A stretch of 64,000 nucleotides of DNA from Halorussus ruber (GTDB lineage Archaea > Halobacteriota > Halobacteria > Halobacteriales > Haladaptataceae): positions 62,001-126,000 of the forward strand of contig NZ_ML219769.1 of assembly GCF_004765785.1 (NCBI RefSeq), in the 5' to 3' direction. Positions 26,634 through 34,202 of this stretch are shown one piece after another (position 1 is the first letter of the stretch; each line of letters opens with the position of its first letter). The position numbers and the translations under genes were made by a program. Under the pieces are notes generated by a model. That model ran no database searches and was not told the DNA's origin. It saw only the letters and a program-made list of their open reading frames with translations.

Positions 26634-26996
26634 CTATCTCGTGTCGCCGGTCTGGGAGAGTTTCCGGCGTCGGGTCTCGAACTCCTCCTCGTCGATTTCG
26701 CCGCGGGCGTAGCGCTGTCGGAGGAGCGAGAGCGCCTCCTCGTCGGAGCGTCCGCCACTACCGCGGTTGGCGTAGGCGTAGACGAGGAGGGCCGGAATCC
26801 CGACGAGGGCGAGTCCGCCGAGGAGCATCCAGAGGAAGCCGAACCCGCCCCACGCTCCGTGGGTTCCCATCCAGCCGTTGTGATGGTGGAAGCCGTCGTC
26901 GCCGCCGTGGGCCACCGCAGTCCCGCTGAACGCCGCGACGGCGAGCGCGACCGTCAGCAGGACAGCGCGAGCGTCGTGTCTGTATCGAGGTCTCAT
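26634..26996 (-). CDS. SHOCT-domain membrane protein with His-rich segment
   Basis: This 120-aa protein has a signal-like start (LLTVALAVAAFSGTAVAHG), then a His/Gly-rich stretch (HGGDDGFHHHNGWMGTHG). One transmembrane helix (about 50-76) follows, and a C-terminal SHOCT domain (ALSLLRQRYARGEIDEEEFETRRRKL). SHOCT domains mediate oligomerisation. The histidines may bind metal. It is monocistronic, with 147 bp to the DUF302 gene, which is on the same strand. Confidence 0.88.
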   Translation of the reverse strand: MRPRYRHDARAVLLTVALAVAAFSGTAVAHGGDDGFHHHNGWMGTHGAWGGFGFLWMLLGGLALVGIPALLVYAYANRGSGGRSDEEALSLLRQRYARGEIDEEEFETRRRKLSQTGDTR

Positions 26997-27270
26997 ACCT
27001 GATACTACGTCGGCATCCTTTACCCCGATTGCGACTTATACTGTAGTACTTTGCGCGCGCGAGACGCTAGCAGTCGAAAGAAATCGCGCGTTCGAGAGTC
27101 GGAATGGAAACTTCGCCGACGCAGTCACAGCAATCCGGTACTCCGGGGGTCGCGTAGTCCGACCCTCCGTCGGGCGCGACCGAGACTCCGCGGACTCTTT
27201 CTCCGCGGACTCTTTCTCCGCGGACTCCTTTTCCGCGGACTCTTTACTCGCCGACCACGTTCCCCCACGC
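26997..27270. other. intergenic region with divergent promoters
   Basis: No gene is seen in this 274-bp gap between the SHOCT gene (minus) and the methyltransferase (plus). TTATACTGTAGTAC near 27035 is a TATA-like element for the SHOCT side. The 3' part holds the 15-bp tandem repeats at 27186-27245. Confidence 0.45.
27186..27245 (+). repeat. four tandem 15-bp repeats containing CCGCGG
   Basis: Four back-to-back copies of CTCCGCGGACTCTTT (the third and fourth differ by one base each) end 25 bp before the methyltransferase ATG. Each has the self-complementary core CCGCGG at 15-bp spacing. The position suggests a regulatory or slippage-prone element in the promoter or leader. Confidence 0.85.
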
Positions 27271-27924
27271 ATGGAACCGGAGGACGACGCGAAACCCGAC
27301 GAGGACGTGGCACCCGAGGACAACCACGAGTACTGGGCCAATCGCTCCGAGGAGTTCTCGCCGGGCTACTACGCCGAAATCGGGCAGAACGAGGTCACCG
27401 AGACCCTCGAAGCGGTGTTCGACCACTACGTCGCCAGCGACGCCGAAATCCTCGAAGTCGGGTGTAGCTCCGGTCGCCACCTCGCGCGCCTGTTGGACCG
27501 CGGCTACGAGAACCTGACCGGCATCGACATCAACGCCGACTCCTTCGACGTGATGGCCGACCACTACCCGCGACTCGCCGAGACGGGGACGTTCCACACT
27601 GGGGCAATCGAGGACATCGTTCCCGAGTTCGAGGCCGACCGCTTCGACGTGATTTTCTCGGTCGAGACGCTCCAGCACGTCCACCCCGAGAACAAGTGGG
27701 TGTTCGAGGACCTCGTGCGCGCCACGTCGGACCTGCTGATTACCGCCGAAAACGAGGGCAACAGCCCCCGGCGCGGCCGCGAAGGGTGCGAGGTGAGTAT
27801 CGTCCACGACGACTTCCCGCTCTACCACCGCAACTGGAAGGACGAGTTCTCGGAGTTGGGCGTGGCGCAACTGCTCTGTGAACCCGGCAAGCGCGACACG
27901 GTGCGGGTGTTCCGGACGCTCTGA
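27271..27924 (+). CDS. class I SAM-dependent methyltransferase
   Basis: This 217-aa protein has motif I ILEVGCSSGRHLARLLDRG (about 69-87), motif II LTGIDINADSFDVM and motif IV DVIFSVETLQHV. These are the marks of a Rossmann-fold methyltransferase of the methyltransf-11/25 group. The substrate is unknown. The first ~30 residues are acidic and probably disordered. Tandem 15-bp repeats occupy its upstream region. No operon partner is evident. Confidence 0.9.
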   Translation: MEPEDDAKPDEDVAPEDNHEYWANRSEEFSPGYYAEIGQNEVTETLEAVFDHYVASDAEILEVGCSSGRHLARLLDRGYENLTGIDINADSFDVMADHYPRLAETGTFHTGAIEDIVPEFEADRFDVIFSVETLQHVHPENKWVFEDLVRATSDLLITAENEGNSPRRGREGCEVSIVHDDFPLYHRNWKDEFSELGVAQLLCEPGKRDTVRVFRTL

Positions 27925-28040
27925 GTTTCCGTCGCGCTCGGAGCGAGCGTCTCGAACGCCTTCGACTCGGGGTCGGCACCCTCCGGTGAGAGAACCGCCG
28001 AGAGCCAAACCGTTATTCTGCCCAAACCCCGAGACGGGAC

Positions 28041-29069
28041 ATGGAGCTTTCTGTCGTCGATCTCTCGCCGGTCCCCGACGATGGCACCGCGACCGACGCC
28101 TACGCCAACACCGTCGAAGCCGCGAGACGGGCCGAACGACTCGGCTACTCTCGATTCTGGGTAGCCGAACATCACGGCATGACGAACCGAATTGCCGGGA
28201 CGACTCCGGAAGTCCTGCTCGGGCACCTCGCAGCCGAAACCGACGCGATTCGCCTCGGGTCCGGAGCGGTCCTGCTCAACCACTACAGTCCGTTCAAGGT
28301 CGCCGAGGAGTTCGGCGCGCTGGACGCGCTCGCGCCCGGACGAATCGACGCGGGCCTCGGTCGCGCGAACGGGTCCCCGGCCGCCGACCGCGCGCTCGGC
28401 ACGTCCCGGCGCGTCCAGAACCCCGACGAGGACCACACCGAGAAAATAGAGGCGGTCGTCAACCACCTCTACGACGACTACCCCGACGAACACCCCTACG
28501 GCGACCTCGAAATCCCGCGGTCGGGCGAGGGACCGCCAGTCCCGTGGGTCCTCGGGTCGAGTCCGTCGAGCGCGAAAATCGCGGGCGAACTCGGACTGCG
28601 ATACTGCTTCGCGGCGTTCATCCGCCCGCACCTCGCGGTCCAATCGTTCGAGGCGTACCGCGAGCACTTCCGGCCGTCGCGGTTGGCCGGGAGCATCGAG
28701 AGTCCGGAGGGGATGGTCGCGGTGAACGCGGTCTGTGCGGACACCGACGAGGAGGCGGCCCGACTCCGGGCGGTGGCCGAAGCGTCGTTCGCGCGAATGC
28801 AGCGCGGCGAGGTCGGGACCACGCCGTCCGTGGACGAGGCCATCGAGGAACTCGGCGACGTCCCCGACCCGACGCCAGCCACGCTCGATGCCGACGAGTG
28901 GCCGCGAGCCGTCTCCGGAAGTCCGGAGACGCTCGCCGACCTGTTGGACCAACTCGCCGACCGCGTCGGAGTGGACGAGGTGATGATTCAGCACGTCGTC
29001 GCCGACCACGACGACGCCCTGCGCTCCCACGAACTGCTGGCCGAGGGCGTCGGACTCGCGCCTCGCTGA
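28041..29069 (+). CDS. LLM-class flavin-dependent oxidoreductase (luciferase-like)
   Basis: This 342-aa flavoprotein of the bacterial-luciferase-like monooxygenase family has MELSVVDLSPVPDDGTATDAYANTVEAARRAERLGY at the start, WVAEHHGM near 42, LGSGAVLLNHYSP near 76 and GLGRANGSPAADRALG near 108. Family members of this subgroup (YhbW-like) use FMN or F420. The substrate is unknown. It is preceded by 116 bp without a gene and followed 44 bp later by a hypothetical gene on the same strand. Confidence 0.92.
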   Translation: MELSVVDLSPVPDDGTATDAYANTVEAARRAERLGYSRFWVAEHHGMTNRIAGTTPEVLLGHLAAETDAIRLGSGAVLLNHYSPFKVAEEFGALDALAPGRIDAGLGRANGSPAADRALGTSRRVQNPDEDHTEKIEAVVNHLYDDYPDEHPYGDLEIPRSGEGPPVPWVLGSSPSSAKIAGELGLRYCFAAFIRPHLAVQSFEAYREHFRPSRLAGSIESPEGMVAVNAVCADTDEEAARLRAVAEASFARMQRGEVGTTPSVDEAIEELGDVPDPTPATLDADEWPRAVSGSPETLADLLDQLADRVGVDEVMIQHVVADHDDALRSHELLAEGVGLAPR

Positions 29070-29113
29070 GGCGACTACAGTTATCACCCTGCGCGTTGCG
29101 TAGGTGGGTCGTG

Positions 29114-29647
29114 ATGGACGAACACGACCGGCCCCTCGACCGAGACTCGCCCATCGACCGGAGTGCATCCGGCCTCGTCTCGCGGGACTACAGACCCCGG
29201 ACGCGCGGCCCGGAACTGCTGGCGTCGTGGCCGCTCGGGACCGCGCCGCGCCAGTCCGAACCCGGCGACACCGACTGGGAGATTACCAGCGACGAGTACG
29301 TCACCGTCCAGAAGAACAGGCTGACGCTCCCCTACGCCGGGGACATCGAGCGCACGCCGCTCTACCTCAACCTCCGAGGCCACGCCCGAGTGACGCCGGG
29401 CGCGACGCTCACGCTCCTCCTGCGGACGACCCACCTCAGGGAGGGCAAGCCCTACGACGCGGAAATCGAGTTGACCCACGAGGACGGCGACGACTTCCAG
29501 ACGCCGTTCGTGGAGTTCGCGCCGGAGCGACCCGGCGACTACACCGACCTCGGCGAGGTGTTCGCGGGCTACGAACTCCGGGCGAAGGCGACCGGCGGCA
29601 CCGGCTATCTCGACCAGGGAACCAGCGTCATCCTCTACAGCGAGTGA
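29114..29647 (+). CDS. hypothetical protein, beta-rich, beside a phosphoesterase
   Basis: I do not recognise this 177-aa protein. It has an acidic, Arg/Asp-rich start, then an apparently beta-rich domain (YVTVQKNRLTLPYAGD, LYLNLRGHARVTPGATLTLLLRTTHL, YELRAKATGGTGYL). There is no signal peptide or membrane segment. It is 2 bp upstream of the metallophosphoesterase gene, so the two are almost surely co-transcribed. Codon use is like its neighbours. Confidence 0.75.
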   Translation: MDEHDRPLDRDSPIDRSASGLVSRDYRPRTRGPELLASWPLGTAPRQSEPGDTDWEITSDEYVTVQKNRLTLPYAGDIERTPLYLNLRGHARVTPGATLTLLLRTTHLREGKPYDAEIELTHEDGDDFQTPFVEFAPERPGDYTDLGEVFAGYELRAKATGGTGYLDQGTSVILYSE

Positions 29648-29649
29648 CC

Positions 29650-30522
29650 ATGCGAACGATTGGCCTCATCTTCGACCTGCACCTGATGTCCGACACTCAC
29701 GCCGAGGGCGAGCGCCGGAAGTACGACGGCGTCCCGCGCGCTCGGCGAGCCTGCGAGAAACTCAACGAGGTCGGCGTGGACTGGACCGTGGCGGGCGGCG
29801 ACCTGCGGACGCTGGCGTCTCACTACCCCCACCGAACCGACTGGGGCAGGTGGCACGACGACCCCGACAACAAGTACTACCGCAAGGACTTCCGGCGGGC
29901 GAAGGAACTCCTCGACGACGAACTCGACGGCGAGTACCACCCGATTCGGGGGAACCACGACCGGCCGCTGTCGGTCTGGGAGGAGTTCTTCCCGCCCGAG
30001 GAGTACCCCCAGTGGTTCCACTTCCGCGAGGACGGCGCGCGCTACGTCTTCCTCGATTCGAGTCCCCATCAGGGGTATCACCACCTCACCCAGACCCAGA
30101 ACTTCGTGACGGCCCCGCAGTTGTCGATGCTGGAGCGACTGATGGACGAGGACGGCGAGGTGCCGACGTTCGTGTTCTGCCACGCGCCGCTGGCCAAGCA
30201 CACCGAACTCCACCCCGACTGGGAGACGGGTTACACCGGAGCCTACCGGTTCACGCTCAACTACCCCTCGGTCCAGCACGTCCTCGAACGCGGCAACACC
30301 GTCCTCGTCAACTCGGGCCACTACTCGTCGGACCACGGGCGAGAGACCACCGCGGTCGAGGGCGTGAAGTACGTCATCGCCCGCCACCTCGGCGGGAGCG
30401 ACCCCGACTACGCTGGCGACGTGCGCTGGATGACCGTCGATGCCGACCGGCGCGAGGCGACGGTCCACTACTACGACCTGAGCGCGGACGAGGAGGGTCT
30501 CCTCGCGGAAGCCACGTGGTGA
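29650..30522 (+). CDS. calcineurin-like metallophosphoesterase
   Basis: This 290-aa phosphoesterase has metal-site motifs in order: DLHLMSDTHAEG (near 9-20), VAGGDLR (near 53), RGNHDRP (near 101), CHAPLAKH (near 177) and NSGHYSSDH (near 219). Family enzymes hydrolyse phosphomono- or diesters with two metals. The sequence between GGDLR and GNHD is rich in Tyr/Arg/Asp (WHDDPDNKYYRKDFRRAK), probably substrate side. It is coupled to the hypothetical gene upstream. A perfect 30-bp palindrome 70 bp downstream separates it from a convergent gene. Confidence 0.9.
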   Translation: MRTIGLIFDLHLMSDTHAEGERRKYDGVPRARRACEKLNEVGVDWTVAGGDLRTLASHYPHRTDWGRWHDDPDNKYYRKDFRRAKELLDDELDGEYHPIRGNHDRPLSVWEEFFPPEEYPQWFHFREDGARYVFLDSSPHQGYHHLTQTQNFVTAPQLSMLERLMDEDGEVPTFVFCHAPLAKHTELHPDWETGYTGAYRFTLNYPSVQHVLERGNTVLVNSGHYSSDHGRETTAVEGVKYVIARHLGGSDPDYAGDVRWMTVDADRREATVHYYDLSADEEGLLAEATW

Positions 30523-30592
30523 GTCGGAGGCGGCAGAGAGCAGTAATTTTGATTGTTTAGGAAATGTCTATATATGTTATATGGATATTTGT

Positions 30593-30622
30593 GATGCTCG
30601 CTCGGCGCGCCGAGCGAGCATC
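30593..30622. terminator. perfect 30-bp palindrome between convergent genes
   Basis: Arms GATGCTCGCTCGGCG and CGCCGAGCGAGCATC meet without a spacer, a perfect self-complementary 30-mer. It lies between the convergent phosphoesterase (plus) and ATP-grasp (minus) genes. An AT-rich tract precedes it on the plus side. It may terminate transcription from both sides or be a protein-binding palindrome. Confidence 0.6.
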
Positions 30623-30637
30623 GTCTCTGAGCGAGTC

Positions 30638-31438
30638 TCACTCCCGGGATGGTGACTCCCCAGACCGAGACTCCCGAATCCGCTCTCGGATGCACTCCTC
30701 GTAAATATCGACCGCGTCGCCGACGCCTTCCAGACTCACCACCGGGTTCACGTCGATGACGTAGAGGTTCTTGTGGACCACGATGTCGAGTTCGAAGACC
30801 GAGAGGTCGTAGAGGTCGGCGACTTCGTCGGTCAGTTCGGCGAACCGGCGGCGGGTCTCGACCGCTCTGGGCTTTCCGTCGGGGCGCTCGTGTCGAGTCG
30901 TCCGCACGCGCTCGCCGACCCGGAAAATCTTGTAACTGCGCCGCGGCACGACGTAACGCTGGACGAACCGCTCGCCCTCGAAGTCGATAGGCGCGGAGCG
31001 CACGAGGCGAAACGTGTGGCTCCCCTCCACGATTTCGCGGCGGGGCTTGACCACCACCGGCGGTCGGAGCGTAATCTCCTCGGCTCGACCGAATTGAAAC
31101 GCTGGCACGTGGAACCCGCGGTCTCGGAGCGTCTTGCACCGTTCGAGTCGGTCTTCGAGTCGCGCCGCCCCGCGGTAGGAGTTGAGCGTCGCAATCCCGG
31201 CCTCGCAGGCCCGTTCGAGGTCCGCGAGCCCGCCCCGCCGCCAGCGCGCCATGTGATAGAGGTCCAGGCCTCTGTCGGCGAGGTCCGAGTGTTCGCGCTC
31301 GGGGTCCAGCAGTTCGAGGTCGGCCCACGACCTGAGGCGGTCGAAGAGTTCGAGTTTGAGGGGATTGCCGCGGTCCTCGTAGTACGAAATAGCGATGTTC
31401 GGGCGGCTGTCGTTCATCATCAGGGAGTTGGTTTCCAT
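30638..31438 (-). CDS. ATP-grasp protein (RimK-like)
   Basis: This 266-aa protein is of the ATP-grasp ligase fold as seen in RimK-like haloarchaeal proteins. It has an N-terminal half with NIAISYYEDRGNPLKLELFDRL and NSYRGAARLEDRLERCKTL, then PVVVKPRREIVEGSHTF (ATP-site Lys) and a C-terminal FELDIVVHKNLYVIDVNPVVSLEG with the metal-binding Asp/Asn pair. The substrate is unknown; RimK-type enzymes add amino acids to peptides or cofactors. ATG at 31438 (METNSLMMND) is chosen; longer reading frames upstream run into the promoter. It diverges from DUF2250. Confidence 0.8.
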   Translation of the reverse strand: METNSLMMNDSRPNIAISYYEDRGNPLKLELFDRLRSWADLELLDPEREHSDLADRGLDLYHMARWRRGGLADLERACEAGIATLNSYRGAARLEDRLERCKTLRDRGFHVPAFQFGRAEEITLRPPVVVKPRREIVEGSHTFRLVRSAPIDFEGERFVQRYVVPRRSYKIFRVGERVRTTRHERPDGKPRAVETRRRFAELTDEVADLYDLSVFELDIVVHKNLYVIDVNPVVSLEGVGDAVDIYEECIRERIRESRSGESPSRE

Positions 31439-31606
31439 TGCGGTACGACGGTCGGGTCCGAATAGATTGTCCCCGCTCGGCCGACCCCGGAAATCGGGCG
31501 AGTATCCCGTCGGCGTCAGCGACAATCTCCGTGCGCTGGCCGACGCGACCCGCGAGGAACTCGCGTCCCGGCATCGAGAAGGGCGGTGAGCCGAGCGACA
31601 GGGAGT

Positions 31607-31634
31607 CGATGAGTCGGCGGCTTCGCCGCTCATC
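31607..31634. promoter_or_regulatory. hairpin in the divergent upstream region
   Basis: GATGAG..GCGGC-TTC-GCCGC..CTCATC forms a stem-loop about 37 bp before the DUF2250 start and within the divergent region shared with the ATP-grasp gene. Its role is unknown; operator or leader hairpin are both possible. Confidence 0.35.
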
Positions 31635-31670
31635 ACATACTTACGGGGGCGACGACTACCGACGAACAGC

Positions 31671-32537
31671 ATGGTCTCGGAGGCCGAGGTCGAGCGACTC
31701 CGCCGGGAAGCCAACACCATCTTCACCCGCATTCAGGCGGTCGAGGAGGCGCTGGAAGAGGCGCGCCGCGAGGAGGGCGACCACTGGGACGACCGCGAAC
31801 TCGAACTGACCTTGGAGACGCCTCGGGGCGACCAAATCGACGTCTGTCTGGACCTCGACGCCGACGCGCCCGAGAACGCCCAGCGGCGCTACGAGCGCGC
31901 CGCCGAACTGGAAGCAGACCTCGAACGAAAGCGGTCCATCGTCGGCCAACTGGCACCGCTCCCGGCAGATCCGGTCGCGTACCTCGTCTGCTACCACCTC
32001 GACCGAGTCGGCGGCAACTACCCGCGGTCGATGGCGGGCCACCTCGACGCCGACCGGGGCCACGTCGAAGACCTCTGTAAAGAGATAGAAACCGCGGGAC
32101 TCCTCGAACGCATCGAGTCGGGCACGGTCAAACAGCGCCAAGTCAAGGCCAAGAAGGCCGACGAGGTCCGCCAGCACCACACCTACTACCGGCTCTCACA
32201 GCAGGGCGACCACCTCCTGCGATTCCTCGAAGAGCGCGAGGGCAAGTTGAACGTCCTCCGGCACCTGCCAGACGGCCAGACCATCGCCAAGCGTCTGGCC
32301 CGCGGCGGCCCGGACTACCCCCGGATGACCGCCGAGGAGTTAGACATGGAGTTCGAGTACGTTCGGCACCTCTACCGGGCGCTCCGGCGGGTCGGCCTCG
32401 TCACGACCTACGAGGGGAGCATCATCAAGCAGAACGAGCGAAAGCTGAAGCCCAAGGACGAGACCCACCGTAAGCACACCTACTACGTGACGACCTCGGT
32501 CGCCGAGCAACTGCTTCGGGACCTCGACGAGGAGTGA
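31671..32537 (+). CDS. DUF2250 family winged-helix protein
   Basis: This 288-aa protein has an N-terminal coiled coil (about 3-30, EVERLRREANTIFTRIQAVEEALEEARREEGD) and two winged-helix modules, about 100-185 and 210-285. Each carries the phrase YPRSMAGHLDADRGHVEDLCKEIETAGLLERI or its partner YPRMTAEELDMEFEYVRHLYRALRRVGLV. The repeats, followed each time by a KxxDE..HxTYY motif, suggest an internal duplication. DUF2250 proteins are presumed archaeal DNA-binding regulators; the target is unknown. Confidence 0.86.
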   Translation: MVSEAEVERLRREANTIFTRIQAVEEALEEARREEGDHWDDRELELTLETPRGDQIDVCLDLDADAPENAQRRYERAAELEADLERKRSIVGQLAPLPADPVAYLVCYHLDRVGGNYPRSMAGHLDADRGHVEDLCKEIETAGLLERIESGTVKQRQVKAKKADEVRQHHTYYRLSQQGDHLLRFLEEREGKLNVLRHLPDGQTIAKRLARGGPDYPRMTAEELDMEFEYVRHLYRALRRVGLVTTYEGSIIKQNERKLKPKDETHRKHTYYVTTSVAEQLLRDLDEE

Positions 32538-32610
32538 GGAAATCGAGTCTCCTCCTCGCTCGGAGCGAAATGACGGAGGCTTTCCCGCTGGCTGTCGCTC
32601 GGGGGCAAAC

Positions 32611-33432
32611 TCACGCCCGGACCTTGCGCATCCAGTCGTCGAGCGCCTCCCGGTACCCCGACTTGTCGGGGTCGGGCAGCGAGTCGAGCGCGTTGAACTG
32701 CTCGACGATGGCCGACCGAGCGCGCTCTTCGAGCGAATCGGAGACATGGGGGTCGTCGGCCTCGCGCTTGTGGGCGACGAGGTCGGCCACGAGGTCGGGG
32801 TCGCCGCCATCGACGGCCTCGGCCAGTTCCCGAACGTCGGCCTCGACGTCCTCGCGTTCGAGGACGTACTGCGCCCCGAGGAGGCCCCGGTAGACGTAGA
32901 GGAACTTCTTCGCTCGGGGGTCGTAGCCCTCGGTCTTCTGGGGGTCGAGGTGCTTGTAGTAGTTCGACTTCGCCATGCCGAGGTAGGCGTGAGGGACGTT
33001 CATCGGCAGGTGGTCCCGAATCAGACCCCTCAGCGCGTCCATCTCCAGCGGGAGGCCGTTCATGACGGTGGGGGCCTCGAAGACCAACTCGACGACGTTG
33101 TAGTTGGCCTTCGCCAGCAGCGAGCCGAACTTCTTGAGTTCGTAGCTCCGGAGGTCGATTTCGGCGTACTCCTCGAACCCCTCGGTCGTCCCGTCCATAT
33201 TGACGGTGACCTCCTCGGTCGGGGTCCGGAGGTAGCCGTACTCCTCGGCGGGCGCGACGTGGATGCCGCGAACGTCGATGTCGCTGTCGGCGCTGTCGAA
33301 GCCGTAGACGTGGCTCCCCGTGACGGCGTAGAACCGCGGTCGGTGTCGAGTTCCCTTTCGGGCGACCGCGTCCTCGACGAACTCGCGGATGTCTTCGTCG
33401 CTGTACTGCAGGTCGAGTTTTTCTATCGTCAT
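32611..33432 (-). CDS. nucleotidyltransferase (Pol-beta superfamily)
   Basis: This 273-aa protein has the nucleotidyltransferase signature GSHVYGFDSADSDIDVRG at 39-56, with the two metal-binding aspartates in DSDID (49-53). A third carboxylate follows in AEIDLRSYELKKF. It resembles DNA polymerase beta-like predicted nucleotidyltransferases of prokaryotes. The C-terminal half is helical and ends ALDDWMRKVRA. The substrate is unknown. ATG at 33432 follows the tRNA-Asn gene by 35 bp, so it may be read from the RNA locus upstream. Confidence 0.88.
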   Translation of the reverse strand: MTIEKLDLQYSDEDIREFVEDAVARKGTRHRPRFYAVTGSHVYGFDSADSDIDVRGIHVAPAEEYGYLRTPTEEVTVNMDGTTEGFEEYAEIDLRSYELKKFGSLLAKANYNVVELVFEAPTVMNGLPLEMDALRGLIRDHLPMNVPHAYLGMAKSNYYKHLDPQKTEGYDPRAKKFLYVYRGLLGAQYVLEREDVEADVRELAEAVDGGDPDLVADLVAHKREADDPHVSDSLEERARSAIVEQFNALDSLPDPDKSGYREALDDWMRKVRA

Positions 33433-33466
33433 CGTAGTCTCCTCCGTTCGTTTCGTCGGATTCGAA

Positions 33467-33540
33467 CGCCGGGACGAGGACTCGAACCTCGCGCGGTTCG
33501 GGTAACAGCCGAACTCCCGCACCCGGCGGGACCTCCCGGC
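33467..33540 (-). tRNA. tRNA-Asn (anticodon GTT)
   Basis: Read on the minus strand: acceptor GCCGGGA pairs with TCCCGGC plus discriminator G. The anticodon arm is TTCGG-CTGTTAC-CCGAA with anticodon GTT. The T arm is CGAGG-TTCGAGT-CCTCG. The CCA end is not encoded. Confidence 0.95.
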
Positions 33541-33552
33541 AGGGAATCCGCA

Positions 33553-33625
33553 TGCGCCGACCCGGACTCGAACCGGGGCCTCCAGCGTGGAAGGCTGGCG
33601 TCCTGACCGACTGGACTACCGGCGC
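33553..33625 (-). tRNA. tRNA-Gly (anticodon TCC)
   Basis: Acceptor GCGCCGG pairs with TCGGCGC (one G-U) with discriminator A. The anticodon arm is CCAGC-CTTCCAC-GCTGG, anticodon TCC. The T arm is CCCGG-TTCGAGT-CCGGG. It lies 12 bp from tRNA-Asn. Confidence 0.95.
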
Positions 33626-33684
33626 GCAGGTCGTCGCCCCCGTCGAAGGGGAGCGGTCGGATGCCGCCTCGGATGCGGCGGCGA

Positions 33685-33755
33685 TGGGTGCGGACCGAAT
33701 CGAACGGCCATCTCCCGCTCTGGAGGCAGGCGTCGTGCCGTTGGACCACGCACCC
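33685..33755 (-). tRNA. tRNA with apparent anticodon CCA, no intron (Trp-like; identity uncertain)
   Basis: Acceptor GGGTGCG pairs perfectly with CGCACCC, discriminator A. The anticodon arm is CCTGC-CTCCAGA-GCGGG (one T-G pair), giving anticodon CCA for Trp. The T arm is GGCCG-TTCGATT-CGGTC. The D stem is weak (GTCC/CGAC with one mismatch). The usual haloarchaeal tRNA-Trp carries a large intron after position 37 and U at 39; here there is no intron and G at 39. It may be a second Trp-type tRNA, a tRNA-like pseudogene, or a misread anticodon. Confidence 0.6.
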
Positions 33756-33759
33756 GAGA

Positions 33760-33845
33760 CGGCGGGAGGGCGATTCGAACGCCCGCGTCCTCGCGGACAC
33801 CGCGGTTCCAGCGCGGCCCCTTGGCCCGACTGGGGAAATCCCGCC
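33760..33845 (-). tRNA. tRNA-Ser (anticodon GGA)
   Basis: Acceptor GGCGGGA pairs with TCCCGCC, discriminator G as in serine tRNAs. The anticodon arm is CCGCG-CTGGAAC-CGCGG with anticodon GGA. A long variable arm TGTCC-GCGA-GGAC makes it class II. The T arm is GGGCG-TTCGAAT-CGCCC. Its 3' end is only 4 bp from the CCA-anticodon tRNA, so these are processed from one transcript. Confidence 0.95.
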
Positions 33846-33889
33846 ATCGCGGTCTCTCGCGTCTGGACTGGGTGTGGTGTAGAACCGTT

Positions 33890-34172
33890 GGTGGGTGAAA
33901 GCTAGCAGAAAGCCCGTGTTCCTCCGCCCCGGGCGGGTACTCCGCGAGGAGGCCGAGTTATGCGGGCAAAAGCGTCGGGAGTCCGCCGGAGGGCATCGCA
34001 CCAGCGAACGCCCCGCGACGCCACGCCCGGCGATTGGGTCGCTCCGCACCCCGGGAGGGTCGGACCTCCTCGAGTTTCGGTCCCGCGGCTACGCAGGAAG
34101 GGGCGTGCCGCGAGACGTGGCGAGTGAGTGTCATGGTGCGGAGTTACCTCGTTCGTCGTGGGTCGTGACTTC
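33890..34172 (-). ncRNA. candidate structured RNA upstream of the tRNA cluster (RNase P-like pairing; identity open)
   Basis: This GC-rich block has no credible gene but much pairing on the minus strand. CGAGGAGG-U-CCGA (34073-34085 region) pairs with TCGG-CCTCCTCG (33945-33958) as a 12-bp helix with one bulged U, the feature of helix P4 in RNase P RNA. The flanks resemble its conserved CR I (GAGGA.GUCCG..C.UCC) and CR V (AAC.CGGC). A P3-like hairpin GCGGCACGC..GCGTAGCCGC precedes it. The loop between the P4-like strands is only about 110 nt, much shorter than a type A RNase P, so identity is unproven. A TATA-like element lies at 34194-34202. Confidence 0.45.
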
Positions 34173-34193
34173 GATTTGACGTACAGGGCACGG

Positions 34194-34202
34194 TATATTA
34201 AA
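34194..34202 (-). promoter_or_regulatory. TATA-like box for the RNA locus
   Basis: On the minus strand TTTAATATA stands in otherwise GC-rich DNA, about 22-27 bp before the predicted start of the structured RNA near 34172. The same promoter could serve the four tRNAs downstream, since the region before tRNA-Ser has no strong TATA box. Confidence 0.5.

Noticed and set aside
26634-26996. Copper-binding protein based on the His-rich stretch
   Set aside because: HGGDDGFHHHNGW is suggestive, but there is no CxxC or Met-rich motif and no copper gene nearby; the SHOCT call is kept.
31395-31732. N-terminal extension of the ATP-grasp protein (MRVKMVLASRRSRS...)
   Set aside because: The Ser/Arg-rich sequence does not fit haloarchaeal acidic proteins and covers the divergent promoter. 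METNSL at 31438 is a better start.
33890-34172. SRP (7S) RNA as identity of the structured RNA
   Set aside because: I could not find the conserved helix 8 motif (GGTCAGG...GGAAGG...GCAGCC). RNase P-like pairing fits better but is also incomplete.
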